This document shows, one piece after another, positions 1-11,308 of a stretch of 64,000 nucleotides of DNA. The translations under genes were made by a program, and so were the position numbers. Within the stretch, counting starts at the first letter, position 1. Every line of letters starts with the position of its first letter. Under the pieces are notes generated by a model, which worked only from the letters and a program-made list of their open reading frames with translations, was not told the DNA's origin and searched no databases. Origin of the DNA: Vitrella brassicaformis (Eukaryota > Sar > Vitrellaceae); assembly GCA_001179505.1 (NCBI GenBank), contig CDMY01000406.1, forward strand, positions 21,424-85,423. The letters run 5' to 3'.

Positions 1-363
1 AAATGCATCACACTGGACGCCGGGAGGTGTTGTCCAGCGGCCGCTGGGCCTCTTGAAGTGGATGTTTGGTGAAGTCCAGCCGGTGAAGTACAGGATGTGC
101 ATCTTTGCCACGCCCCGAGACGTCTGGTCGATGTCATACAGTAGATCTGAGGAAAGAAGGGAGTTGCGAAAGATTCCCAGCAGCTCCTGTTGCTGAGTGC
201 GGGTGACGATCTGTGAGCGGAGAGCGGCTCGCGTGGCATTGTCAGTCGACATGGCCATGCGGGCCATCTTGCTGATGGGCAAAGACATGTCAAAGAGGTC
301 GGCGGGCTGGAAGAGGGCATCGCTGGGGGGCTGCGACGAGGGCGCTGCACCAGTGGGCTGCAT
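1..363 (-). CDS. CBM25-like starch-binding protein, N-terminal part (runs off window)
   Basis: The frame is open from an ATG at 361-363 to the window edge, giving about 120 residues. After a polar N-terminus comes a CBM25-type signature: LYFTGWTSPNIHF followed by WTTPPGVQCDAF. This is the usual 'aromatic-GW...HF/HY...WT-PPGV' face of family 25 carbohydrate-binding modules, which bind starch granules in amylases and related proteins. The same motif recurs in the gene at 50649-54233 (about half of the residues shared around it), so the two are paralogues. The gene is divergent from the solute-binding-like gene at 652, with 288 bases between the ATGs. The rest, including any catalytic domain, lies outside the window. 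The ATG choice is supported by the open frame only; a later in-frame ATG at 286-288 is possible. Confidence 0.6.
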   Translation of the reverse strand, partial: MQPTGAAPSSQPPSDALFQPADLFDMSLPISKMARMAMSTDNATRAALRSQIVTRTQQQELLGIFRNSLLSSDLLYDIDQTSRGVAKMHILYFTGWTSPNIHFKRPSGRWTTPPGVQCDAF

Positions 364-651
364 CAGTCGTGATTGTGGGGTCATGTGCGTGAGAGATCTG
401 CAGGCACACGAAGACACGAAAGAGCTTCTGTTTTTTGGCATTTCGATGCCACCTTTGCTTCTCTGAGTGCCATCTTACCCTCACTGAATCCGCTTCCGCT
501 CCGGCTCCTTTCGTATGAGGCTAAGCTTGCAATCCCTTCGGTTCCGTTTCGGGGCTCGCATGCGAGCTTGGGGGATTTGGGGCTTTGCATGCATTTCGCG
601 AAGCGTAGCGATCCCGCCAGCCCGACGGAGGAGGGAAATCCATATCGACTG

Positions 652-2198
652 ATGCCCCACAGCGGCGTCAAATCGCAGGATCTCGGCATCTCCATCCCTT
701 TGGTCCTCTTCCTCTGCCCCATCCTGCTGCTCTTTTCCCTCCCGCCCTCCTGCCTCACTGAGGCATTCACGTCCCTGCCGGTGGTGTCGGTCAACACGAG
801 CCTCTACTACCCCGCCGGCAACCGCTTGGCGTGTCTGGTCGACCGCAGCATCATGTTTGCCATGAATCGTGCGCTGACGGAGCTCAAGGCGGCCGAGGGC
901 AATCAGAATCTCATGGCCAGGTGGGCGGCGCCCGTCGAGGAGGGCGGGGCGGGAGAGACCAACTACCGGTGGGCGAAGATAAGATGGGCTTTGCTTTGTC
1001 TTCTCCTTTGTGTTCACTGCCATCTCTCCTCTGATTGCCCTCTGTGTGATTGTTTGTGTCAGGTTGGCAATCGATTGTGGTTTGGACACCGCCCAGTTCC
1101 CATGGCCGCCGGTGGTCAACGGCAGCAGGCTGCAAAAAGCGCTCGAGCGCAAGGTGATACGCATGCACTCACAGAAGGACACAAAGACAGAGAAACAAGA
1201 CGCTGCCTCTCGTTGTTCTGTTGCCCTTTGTTGTCAGTCGTTGAACTTGGCTTCCTTTGTGTTGCCGCAAGAGGAGGCGGAGCCCCCGGTAATTCGGACG
1301 GCCATCGACATCGCCCGGGCCGAGGCAGCGACCATTGGCCGGCACTACATCGGCGAGCCGCTGGGAATCGAAGTCATCAAGTACAGCTCGGCGGCAGAGA
1401 CACTCGCGGTGAGTGAGTGGGGGAGTGAGACACGGCAACTGTCGGTGTCTCACTGATGGCTGTCAGGAGTTGAACAGCGGCAATGTCGACCTGACATTGC
1501 CGTGGTTTGCCAAGGGCGGGCTGATCGGCGAGAGGACGTCCCCAAAGGGCATGATGGGGCGCACTGTGGCCTTCGACGTGGGCTGCGACGCCGCCATCAA
1601 CCAGTACATTGTGTCCGTGTCAAGACTCAAGAGTGAGGGACGCTTGCGCGTGTGTCGGTGCAATGATTCTCTCATATGTGTGTGTGTGTGTGTGTGTGTG
1701 TCTTGTGTCTGTGCAGCCTGGAAAACGTTTGACGACCTGCAGCAGGCAGGCGCAGAGCTCAAGATGGTCACCGCTTACTCAGGTGAGTGCATCACGTCTT
1801 AGTGGACAAGAATGTGCGTGTGTGTGTGTGTGTATTCCTCTCTCATGGCTGCAGGTCGGTACAGCATCTTGAGTGCCATATTCCCGTTGGCCGAGATCGT
1901 TTTCGACCCCCATGTCAACGAAAAGAGCGAATTTGTGGCCTTTCTGGCGGGCAATATCACAGGTCAGAGGCTATACAGTCTGTCCACACGAACATGCACA
2001 CGGTCCCATCCAGTCACCACGCCCCTCCCCTCTCTGTCTGTCTGTGTGTGTGCAGGTATTCTCGGTGACAAGTCGCGCATCCGCTCGACGACGGGCATCC
2101 CCTCGGGCTTCCTGGACCTGCTGTTCGAGGAGGTCAACACGGGCATACTCGTGCCCATCACGGCCTTCTACCCCGCACCCGGACACCTCTGCCCATGA
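652..2198 (+). CDS. Secreted solute-binding-protein-like protein, copy A
   Basis: Seven exons (652-968, 1063-1153, 1238-1408, 1467-1632, 1717-1782, 1855-1962, 2056-2198) join to an exact 353-residue frame with GT/AG borders. Residues about 10-35 form a strongly hydrophobic signal peptide or anchor (core LVLFLCPILLLFSLPPSC). The rest resembles the two-lobe extracellular solute-binding fold, family 3: a strand-like start AIDCGLDTAQFPW, then an IEVIKYSS..TLAELNSGNVDLTLPW stretch like the 'sGkvD' hinge, and later TFDDLQQAGAELKMVTAYSG and FLAGNITGILGDKSRI, like the second-lobe 'alleGrvDavlgD' stretch. The family assignment is by pattern only. A ligand role in the secretory path or outside the cell is inferred. 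The gene is head-to-head with a CBM25-like gene and convergent with the EEP nuclease, whose last exon starts 75 bases downstream. A near-identical copy lies inverted at 49039-50561. Confidence 0.72.
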
Positions 2199-2371
2199 CA
2201 ATGGTCGTCGGTCACCACGGACACAGCCGAGGGGCCACCACACGGCAGCCGACGGAGCACTCACTGACTGACTCATTGGGGTGCGAGCATGGCGAATTCG
2301 GCCATGAGGGGGAGGTGGTCGGATGGGAAGAGGGCAGAGGGGAGGGCCGTGTGCTGGCTGCACACAATAAC
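652..2371. repeat. Inverted segmental duplication, arm A
   Basis: Partner of 48865-50561. It begins at TCGACTGATG, which contains the start codon, and ends in the last intron of the EEP nuclease. Confidence 0.85.
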
Positions 2372-4659
2372 ACACACACACACACACGCACACAGACAGA
2401 CAGACAGTGGATAGATGGACCAGCTCTATTTGTCGGACATTGTGTGTGCATCCGTGTGTGTGTATCTGTGTGCGGCGTGGGGTGCTCACCTGAGTGCGTC
2501 CTCCTGTGGCAATTTGATGGCCTCGACGGCCACGAGGTCGGGCCCCTCGAAGAACAGATAGTCGAGACACCCTGAATGAAGACCATGCACATTTGTTACA
2601 CACGTGTCAAGCTTGACACCCTCCGGTGGGGCCACCGGTGCATATCGCTTACCTTTGAATGCCACCGTGTAATTGGTGAACTGAGGCTCTTGGCCGAACA
2701 CCTCTCTGTAAGCACTCCGATAGGGCTGCACTTGCAACGAAGGCACCGCCTGCATCGGGATCTTGTGCCGACGGGTCACCTGGTTGACCAACACAACACA
2801 TACAGCAGAGAAAGGCTCCGTCTGCTGCTGCTGCTGCATGAACCAGCCGAGTGACTCAAGTGGCTTACTCACCGGATGGTCGGGATGGTCCGCCCCCACC
2901 GTCCCCTGTGTCAGCAGCTGGTACACACCACTGTACAGCCGACCAACATCCTCCGCACTCTCGCTCTCCACAGCAACACCATCACCATCACCATCAGTCC
3001 GCCCTTTGTCTCCCTGCTGCTCGGTCGGCTCACTGCTGCCGGCGATTTCAGCTGGCGGGTCGGCGGCAGACCGTGTGGTGCGCATGGAGAAGCCCTGCAC
3101 GTGGAAGGGCGAAGGGGGCGTGGGGCTGCCCGGCCGGGCCACAGCCACAGACGGAGGGCTCGATGAGGGGGGATGGGTCTCGGGGACCTGTTAGTGGACA
3201 AAACGTAGATAGCTTCACACGGCATGTGTGTGTGCGTGTGTGCGGGAGGAGCTTACGGGAGGGTGTCTGAGCGACTGGTTGAGCGTGCGTGATCCGCTCT
3301 TGGCGGGCGCCTGATACCGGGCGGCGAGAGAGGGCAGCTCGGGGTCATACCGATCGGCGTGAACCTGATTGACGCACACACACACACACAGCAATGGGGC
3401 AGGGTGCCGCTGAATGCCTGTCTGTCGGTCGGTCTGTGTGTGTGTGTGTCGATTTGCCTTGTATGGGACCGAGTTGAAGTCGCCCGCCAGGATGCAACCG
3501 CCCTGCGGCTGCTTCTCGGGACTGCTCTTGGCGAACTCCTCGCAATACGCCGACACCTCCTGGTGGCTCGCACACACACGTTTGTCTGCCGGTGTGTCTG
3601 TCTGCCGGTGGTGTGAATTCGACCCATCTCCTACCTTTGCCAGGATGTAGGCCTGTAGGAGCTTGATGTCGGGGAAGAGAGGGTCCCAGAAGAGATGGGT
3701 CGACACCACGTGCACCACTGGACCGCTCTGAGTGATTTGATTCGACGCCCACAGAGAAAAAGACAGGGGCAGCATTCACTCACTTCCAGCCATATATCCG
3801 TTTGTGTGCGTGTATGTGTCTCACGGGCATGAGTGAGAAGGATGCGATGACGGCCATGTTGAGCTTCTCCTTCAGCTCACGCCACAGAGCCCACTGCACC
3901 TGGCAACACACAATGGAGTCACAACCACATGGAGGAATTGATGGATGGATGGATGGATGTGCTTGCCTTACATCTGTGCCGGTCATGTGCATGTGTTGGC
4001 TGAACCACTTGTCCAGCAGCGAATTGAACCGAAACGTCTGTGTCGACAACAGCCGGAATACCTCGGGCCTGCACAACCGCCCCAACACACACACACACAC
4101 ACACACGCACACACACACACGCACACACACACACACACACATGATGACACCGACGGACACACACAGAAAGAAGGAACGTACCTGTAGAAGATTGCGCACC
4201 CGTCCCCGCTCGGCAGCGTCGAGTTGAACATGTGCACCGCCTTACGGTATCCCCCCGCACCCAGAGAGGTCGACAGCTGGTCCAGTGACACCTGCTCAGC
4301 CTTCCAGACAGCCGACACACACATCACACACGCGCACACCTCTGCGTGTCTGTCTGCCTGTGTGTGACGGACCTCCTGCAGGCAGAGTATGTCGGGGTCA
4401 TGGTGCAGCAGCTCCTTCTCTATCCTGGACATCCGCACCGGAAACTTGAGGACACTCGGGGCGCAATAAAAGTACTTGGACGACCGCAGAGCGTCCAGCT
4501 GCACCGACCGATGAGAGAGTGAGAAATGACAGGCACATCACATGCCGACCCTCGCTGCGCTGTGTGTGTGCCATGTCATTGCGGGTGGCTGACCCGCCTC
4601 ACCCTGTGCATGATGTTGTAGGTGAGGACCCTGAACGTGCGGACCGTCCCAGCAGACAT
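2273..4659 (-). CDS. CCR4/nocturnin-type EEP nuclease (probable deadenylase)
   Basis: A multi-exon gene with ATG at 4657-4659 and stop at 2273-2275. The exons give the endonuclease/exonuclease/phosphatase fold in order: RVLTYNIMHR at the N-terminus; YFYCAPSVLKFPVR then ILCLQEV, with the metal-binding Glu; FRFNSLLDKW and LKEKLNMAVIASF; VHVVSTHLFWDP; ILAGDFNSVPY, with catalytic Asp/Asn; and PSDHLPLMAEF in the last exon, with the catalytic Asp-His. The YFYC...R.....ELL..D.DILCLQEV stretch is typical of CCR4, nocturnin and Angel proteins, which shorten mRNA poly(A) tails. A Ser/Asp-rich insert of about 100 residues lies before the C-terminal catalytic part. The last exon (2273-2357, 85 nt) is duplicated as an orphan at 48879-48963. 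The gene is divergent from OMP decarboxylase. Confidence 0.85.
4086..4140. repeat. (CA)n microsatellite inside an EEP nuclease intron
   Basis: A near-perfect CA run with single G interruptions. Read on the gene strand (-) it is a UG run just 5' of an acceptor AG, the pattern seen in most long introns of the window. Confidence 0.9.
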
Positions 4660-5112
4660 CAGACAGACAAGCACATCCTCACCGCCCTCCCTCGCCCCGC
4701 TCCATCCGGTCGCTATGCAGCGATGAATCAATCAATCGACTAGGCGCGCTGAATGCATTGCAGCCCTGTCACAAACACCCCCGAGGGTCAGGCGTATCTG
4801 AGCGTTTCGTGTGACTGTCTTCTCTGCTCACTCACCTCGGCGTCGTTTTTGATTGACTCGGAAGCCAAACCGACAGACAGACAGCTGACTGATTCTTGCA
4901 AGATCTACGGATGCCAAACTATATAGATCACGAGAGGGCCGCAGCGCCTTAGTTGCATCTCCCGAGCTCGCAGCAAGCTCGCAGACGGGAAGAGGGAGCT
5001 CCGAATTACGTCTCATCTGCAGCCACAGCAGGTCAGCAAGAGTGGATGCTGCATAGATCTGCACATCGATCAATTGCAAGTGGCTGCAGCTGGTGATCGG
5101 GCCCGTCCGGTG
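4660..5112. promoter_or_regulatory. Divergent intergenic region, EEP nuclease / OMP decarboxylase
   Basis: The 453 bases lie between two divergent ATGs, so promoters for both genes should be here. It contains a roughly 100-base element (4884-4985) that recurs upstream of the Gln-rich gene at 6758-6850. No coding exon is recognisable. A long antisense frame running from here over OMP decarboxylase is a shadow. Confidence 0.5.
4884..4985 (+). repeat. Upstream element, copy 1
   Basis: The core CAAGATCTACGGATGCC, then AGATCA/GAGAGGGCC and a downstream GCTCGCAG, recurs at 6758-6850 with similar spacing, at roughly three quarters identity by eye. It lies about 130-230 bases before the OMP decarboxylase ATG. 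It could be a shared promoter or 5'UTR module, or an old repeat fragment. Confidence 0.55.
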
Positions 5113-6149
5113 ATGTCTGACTCGACGGCCTTCTTCCCCCGTCTGTGCGCCCGCATCCGTGCCGTCGACTCCATCCTCTGCATCGGCCTCGACCCGCATA
5201 CTTCCCTGCTCAACAAGACCACCTCTGCCGACTCTTCCTCCCTCCCCACCGCAGCCGACGTCGAGGCCTTCTGTGACGGCCTTATCGACGCCACCCTTGC
5301 CGTGGCCTGCTGCTACAAGCCCAACGTTGCTTTCTTCGAGGCTCTGGGCGGCCCCGGGCTGGAGCTGCTGGCCAAGCTGATCGCCAAGATACCAAAGGAC
5401 ATCCCTGTGTTGCTCGACTGCAAGCGGGGCGACATCGGCTCGACCGCTGCTGCCTATGCGACGGCCTCTTACCATCACCTGAAGGCCGATGCCGTCACCC
5501 TCAGCCCGTACATGGGCACCGACTCTATCGTGCCGTTTATAGAGGACGGCAGCAAGGCCGCCTTCGTCGTGTGCAAGAGCTCCAACCCTGGCTCCAACGA
5601 CCTGCAGGCACTGGCGATGAGTGACGGCAGGCCGCTCTACCTGCACGTGGCGAGGCTGTGTGAGCGGCTGGGTCGGACCCACGACAACAACGTGGGCCTG
5701 GTGGTGGGGGCGACTGACTGTGAAGCGTTGCGGAGGGTGCGGTCGGAGTGCCCTGATGTGTGGATACTGGCGCCGGGGATTGGCGCACAAGGAGGCGACC
5801 TCAAGGAGGCCCTCACAGCCGGTACCTAAGGACAGCACCTACCAATGCTTTCCTTCGTGTGTGTGCCATTGATACCGAGCCACCACTGTGTTTTGATGGG
5901 TGTGTACTGTATGTGTGTTGTGTGTGTCAGGACTTCGTCCGGACGGTCTGGGGATGATCATGCCCGTGTCACGAGCCATCTCACGAGCTGAGGTGGGGAC
6001 CAATCTCCCAACACGTGGCTGGCGCATCTGTGTGCATGGTATGTGCATGTGTATGTGTGTGTCAGGACATGCGCGGGGCAGCTGAAGAGTTGCGGCAGCA
6101 GATGAATGCAGTCAGAAGGGAAGTGGTCCATGGTGGAAGAATGGGCTGA
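5113..6149 (+). CDS. Orotidine 5'-phosphate decarboxylase, group II
   Basis: Three exons (5113-5821, 5931-5992, 6066-6149) join to an exact 284-residue frame. The enzyme decarboxylates OMP to UMP, the last step of de novo pyrimidine synthesis. The signature VLLDCKRGDIGST carries the catalytic Lys-Asp pair in the D-x-K-x-x-D form of group II enzymes. SILCIGLDPH near the N-terminus and WILAPGIGAQGGD near the C-terminus (phosphate-binding loop), followed by GLRPDGLGMIMPVSRAI, are also typical. The length fits stand-alone group II enzymes of about 270-285 residues. There is no orotate phosphoribosyltransferase domain, so this is not an animal/plant-type UMP synthase fusion. MSDSTAFF at 5113 is the first ATG in frame. 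Dihydroorotase of the same pathway lies at 23916-25471. Confidence 0.93.
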
Positions 6150-7199
6150 TTGATGATGTTAGCTGAGCTGAGCTGAGCTGCGTCTCCTTTCGGTGTGCTG
6201 AGATCGCTCTAGCAAGACAGATTGATCGATGGTCTCGTGCAGGCCAGGGAGGGGTGTGGGTTTGTGTGTTGCTGTGTTACCTACCTTTCCGCCTGGACAA
6301 GCGAGTCCACGTTGTCAGTCAGTGACGCAGGAACGAGTAATCGATTGCTTGATCGACATATGCAGGCAGAGTTGGTGCGCTGGCTGTGTGAGACTCGATG
6401 TTCACCACACACACAGAGTGTCCATTCTCACTCTCTGTGTGCAGTGACCCTCGAGCATCTCACAGACACACATGACACGGCTGACTGTGTGTTGACGATG
6501 TGTCCAAGGCAATGGCAATGCGCTCACCTCACACTCACAACTGAGCCCATCACTGCAGCGGCCCCATTGCAGTGATTTCACCTCCCGTCCGATCGCGAGC
6601 TGAAATCTGCAGCAGATCTGACGCCTTCCCTCTCTCTCTCTCTCTCTCCCTCCCTCCCTGTCCCCTCCCAAGTCATCTCCGTCGACGGGCAAAGCGCTCG
6701 TTGACCAACGACTCCTACGGACAGCCGATGCCGTTGGAGGCGATGGTCTTCGCCTGGCTGACCGGATTCTCACAAGATCTACGGATGCCGACTTACACAG
6801 ATCAGAGAGGGCCTCAGAAACAACTCATTGCATTCTGAAGCTCGCAGGGAGGCGTAGGGCAGGCGGCTCGTCAAAGCGACAGCCCACCGGACACGGAGGG
6901 GTCTCATTGCATTCCTTGCGCAACGCGAACAGAGACCAACGACTGAAAGATCACCGTTCCAGGCCTTTCATTCACCAGAGAGCAGTTGTCAGGGTCCTTC
7001 GACGAGTGTGCGTCGCACTGACATGACCGACGGGCTCATTCTTGTGGTACTGAACGCAAAGAGCCCACTTCTCTGCTTGTCAGGCACTGGTGGATGGATG
7101 GATAACTGTGTGCTTGTGTGTCTGTGCGTGTCTTTGTGTGTTTGTGTGTTTGCTTGTGTGACACCGCCAGGTGACAATCGTGTTTTTGGCGAAGGGTGC
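6150..7199. other. Intergenic region before the Gln-rich gene
   Basis: No supported exon. It holds an AGCTG pentamer run (6161-6180), a CT-rich stretch (6630-6660) and copy 2 of the upstream element (6758-6850). A 5' exon of the Gln-rich gene may lie in the last 200 bases: an acceptor-like CAG at 7168-7170 leads into the open frame. I could not fix its start. Confidence 0.5.
6758..6850 (+). repeat. Upstream element, copy 2
   Basis: Second copy of the element at 4884-4985, here about 350-440 bases before the Gln-rich gene. The shared core includes CAAGATCTACGGATGCC, CAGATCA.GAGAGGGCC and GCTCGCAG. Confidence 0.55.
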
Positions 7200-7903
7200 A
7201 TGGGTACTCCTGGAGACGGCCCTTATGAGTACCCGGGACAGCCACTGGCACGGCTCCCATCAGACATGAGCAGCAATGCACCGCTGGGGCTCTATGACGG
7301 TACGGATGGTACCTCACTCAGACACTCACTCCACACACTAACATTCGTCGCGTCTGTCCGGGTGCAGAGCTGACGAACGACCCATTCTTCCGAAAACAGG
7401 ATGAATCACAGGGTGAGCAAAGCATTCGAAGGAGCCGAAGCAGTGTGTCACTCCCGCATGTGGTGGTTGCTTGCGGCTGTGAATGTCAGGTATGGACTAC
7501 GGCGTCCCGCGGCTGCCGTCGCTGAGCATGACGCCCACACCTCGAGGCAGCGAAAACGGCGACAGTGACATGGGCATCGGCATCGGCAGCCAGGCAGGCG
7601 TGGGCGGCCAGCAGCAGCCCATGCAGATGGGCATGATGGCTGGTGGTGGTGGTGCAAACGGAGGGGCGGGGACGCAGATGATGATGCAGAGCGACGCCAT
7701 GACACAGCAGGCGGCCATGCAGGGGTGAGCAGAGATCAGATCAGATGGACGCTCACTCGAAGTCGGTTGGCCTCACTCTCTCTCTTTCTCCATGCTGCGT
7801 CTGTTTTGCTGGCAGTCTGCTGCAGTCGTCCTCCATGCCGCCCTCTCTGCTGCCCTACCACCACCAGCCGCCCATGTACCCATCACCATACGAGCAGCAC
7901 CGT

Positions 7904-7935
<32 letters not shown>

Positions 7936-10705
7936 GCCACTGTTCCACCCGCCCCCGCGGCCGTTGCCGCCACAGACGAGCGCATCTTTCCCCCTCCCCA
8001 ATCCACGGCCAAGCGCCACGAGGTCAGTGCAGGCAGGCATCTTGCTCCCTTGGTCAATGGACCGATCGACGTGTATGTGTCCGTGGCCATCAGGCCTCCG
8101 CTGCCCCCTTCGCGTGTGGCTGAGAGTCCTGTAGAGGATCGGAAGATGAGCCCACACCGCTTCACGCCCCTCTCGCCGGCCGTGTCGTCATCTTCACGCT
8201 CACAAGGTGAGTGTATGGGCTCTCTAGGTGTGTATATGGCCTTGTGTGTCTGCAGATGGCGAGGGCGGTCCGGGTGCCGGCGGCCGCAGCAGAGCCCACC
8301 ATGACCAGCCGCAAGAGCTGAGAAGAAAACAGGTGAGTGAGTGGACTCAACACATACACACATACACAAACACGTTTATCTGATTGATGATGTGTGTGCA
8401 GTCGCCCGAGCGTGCGGTGTCGCCTTTGATGGAGCACTGGAGCACCATGGCGAGCGGCGGCCAGGCGGCCAAGGGCGGGGCGTCCAAGGACAACTTCACC
8501 GCCATGATCGGCGACATGAAGACAGACGTCCAATACGGCGTGCGGCAAGGTCACATGAGATGAGATGGGACGAGAGAGACCGGCGGCAGAGAGCAATGCT
8601 GGTGCGTGTGTGTCTGTGTGTGTGTGGAGCAGGTATCATGTCTCAGGCGGCTGTCCCCAGCTCGTCTGTGAGTGGGATGGGCAGCAGCGACGACGACCCA
8701 GACGGCGAGGGGGGCATCAACAGCGTGGTATCAACACACACAACGCACACAAACCTACCTACGGCGCAGGCGCCCATATCGCATGTGCGCTTCCCTTCCC
8801 GCTCGTCAGGCGAACAAGATGCGCCACCTGTCGCTGTGCTCTGATTTCCTGACCGCTGCTGAGGCCGCCTTGGCGGCGGCACCGACAAGGGAGGAGGTGC
8901 GCGTCAAGGAGGTCCCTGACATTGAGCTGCCAAACGTGGAGGTGATCAACAGAAGAAACACCATCACGGCAGAGCGGCGAATGACCCCAATGTGTGTGTG
9001 TGCGGATGGATGTCAGGTGCATGTGGACACCGATCTCGATTCCGGGTCGGTGTTGCTGGTGCGGCCCGACGGCCAGACGTGCAATGAGGTCAGTGTGGCT
9101 CCCGGCTCGTTCGATCCGCTCTCGTCACATGTGTCTGTCTGTGTGTGTGGATGCCTCAGGTGGTACTGCAGGTGCGTCCGCCCGACCCTCTGACGATCGA
9201 CAAGTTCGTCTTCAGCGTCGTCATCGAGAGAAATGCTGGCGGGGAGAAGTCGCCCGCTGCGAGGAGGTGAGGTACACCACAACACCCACCACACCACACA
9301 CATGTGCCAGGGCCACACACTCGTTGATGCTCTGTGTGTGTGGGTGTGTGGTGTGCAGACACTCTGTGAGCCGGTCGCCCGAGCACACCGACTCCTCACC
9401 ACATGCAGTAAGACCACCACACACGTACAGCTATGCTGAGAGACCTTTCTGGGTATGTGGATGTGTGTGTGTGACCAATTTTGCAGTCGGGTCCTGACAT
9501 TCCGATGCAAGATGCTGCCATCGTCAAGAGGGAGAAGGAGGACGGCCTGCTCTCACCCAAGGTCAGTCGGCATTGCCAGAAACACACACACACACACGGC
9601 AGCTATAGCTTCTCTCTCTGTGTGTGTGTGTGTGTGTGTGTCAGAGTGCCAATATCAGTTTGTTTGGCCGCGAGACGGTGACGATATCTGTGCGGGCGTC
9701 AAGCGGACTCAAGAGCATGACCCCCAAGATACAATCGGTACACCACCACAGCACACGAGATGGCCAGCCATCCAGCCCTTTCTGTCTGTGGCTGGCCGCA
9801 TGGTGGCTGCAGGTGTACCTGGCCGATCAGCACAAGCACTGCGAATGCAAGCTGGACATTCAGGTACACACACCTGCATGGACTGCGCATTGATACTGGT
9901 CGGTCCATTTCTTTCTGTCTGTCTGTCTGTCTTTCTGTCTGTCTGTCTGTCTGTCTGTCTGCAGGACATTGTGCTGTACAACCGTGTGGGTTTCTTCAAA
10001 CCCACTGCCATGAAGCCCAAGCCACTGGTAAGTCAGTCAGTGGGCACGTCATATAGAGGTCAAATGCAACGCACATGGCTGGGCTGTGCTGTGTGTCGTG
10101 CAGCGTCACCAGTGGGCGTGGTATCGGAACGCATCGCTGCAGGACACTTACGAAAACAGAGAGCTGGAGCTCAAGGTAAGTTGCCGAATGCGCGACAAGA
10201 GACAAAGGGGAGGGCGCCCCCCCCCCAAACCAACCTGTGTGTGAGTGTCCATTTGTGTGTGTGTGCAGGAGTGCCGTGCGGCGCCTGAGGGCCGCAGCAC
10301 CCGATGGCGCACCGACAAATTCATCGCCGACTTCCTCGTAGTACACAGCCCACCACACAACACAACACGGGCGATGCCCATCTGCTCTCTCCCTCCCTCT
10401 GTGTGTGTGTGTGTGTGTGTGTGTCACTTCCGCAGTGCAATTTGTCAACAGCCCTTCAGGCGTCCTTCGAGCTGCTGCCGCTGTCAGAGGACTGCCAGCG
10501 GGGCGTCATCAAGGCCGTCCGGCTGCACCGGGCCGACGGCACGCCGGGCTTCTGCCGCATCGACGGCATCCTCAACTTCCGGACCAACACACAGTCGCAG
10601 CTGCGGGTGCAGGGCGGCGCGTGTGAGATCGCTCTACGGGGCTTCACGTGTGCGGCCACCCAGATTACGGCATCCGACAGGGTGCACCGGAAGAATATGG
10701 ACTGA
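7200..10705 (+). CDS. Large Gln-rich protein of unknown function
   Basis: A chain of about 17 short exons with GT/AG borders keeps one frame from MGTPGDGPYEYPG (7200) to the stop at 10703-10705. The N-terminal third is low complexity: Met/Gly/Gln-rich, then a poly-Gln tract encoded by CAA/CAG around 7908-7937 and Pro-rich stretches. The C-terminal two thirds look folded, with alternating hydrophobic strands (HVDTDLDSGSVLLVRPDG, ISLFGRETVTISVRA, VYLADQHKHCECKLDIQ) and a compact final exon (CNLSTALQASFELLPL to SDRVHRKNMD). I recognise no family. A Gln-rich disordered head on a folded domain suggests a transcription or RNA-binding scaffold, but that is a guess. The true start may lie upstream, because the frame stays open to an acceptor at about 7170. 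Confidence 0.6.
9915..9960 (+). repeat. (CTGT)n tract at an intron 3' end
   Basis: Tandem CTGT copies run straight into an acceptor CAG at 9961-9963, in the transcription direction of the Gln-rich gene. Confidence 0.85.
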
Positions 10706-11308
10706 CTGTGTGATGAGCAGACGGACAGGCAGACAGACAGACAAACAGACGGGCGTGTGTCCGTGGGAGGCACCTGTGGTGTGGGTGTGTGGTGCGAGTA
10801 CAGGGCGGTCGTGGGGTGGGTGGGCAGGGCGGTTTTTTGAGCAAACGTGATTGAGACGACTGTATGCTCCAGTGAGTATTGTATTCTATTCTATTCTAGG
10901 AAGAGTTCTGTCGGCGATGGGATCTTGCATCGCATCATGTGAGAGATATTTACCTCAAGTCCGCATTCGGCTCATAGAGTGCGGGCTTTGGGTGGTTTTC
11001 TGCTGCATGAGGCATGAGCCCACGTCGGTCAGGAATGAATAACCTGATGATGAGCAATGGAATGCACAGAGTCAAACAAGTTTGATGATCTGATACCTTG
11101 TCGGACACACACCCACCCACACACCCGGTAGGTCCTCATCAGTGGGTCCTCATTTGACACACAAACACGAGCACCCAGCTGGATGGACAGACGACACATT
11201 TCTCATGTCACAGACAGACACCACGACCATCCATCCCACATCCACCCACTCAGACCAAAAAGCCTCTCACACGCGTACACACACACACGCATTTCACCCC
11301 CACGTCAA
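10706..11308. other. Convergent intergenic region
   Basis: Lies between the stops of the Gln-rich gene (+) and the RPA43-like gene (-). It contains a TATTCTATTC repeat near 10877-10900 and CA-rich stretches. No coding exon is seen. Confidence 0.5.

Noticed and set aside
4080-4230. His/Thr-repeat proteins (HTHTHT) in several frames across the window
   Set aside because: These are translations of CA/TG microsatellites within introns, not proteins.
4828-5838. 336-codon open frame antisense to OMP decarboxylase
   Set aside because: It lies over a gene with an unmistakable conserved protein on the other strand. High GC with few stops explains it.
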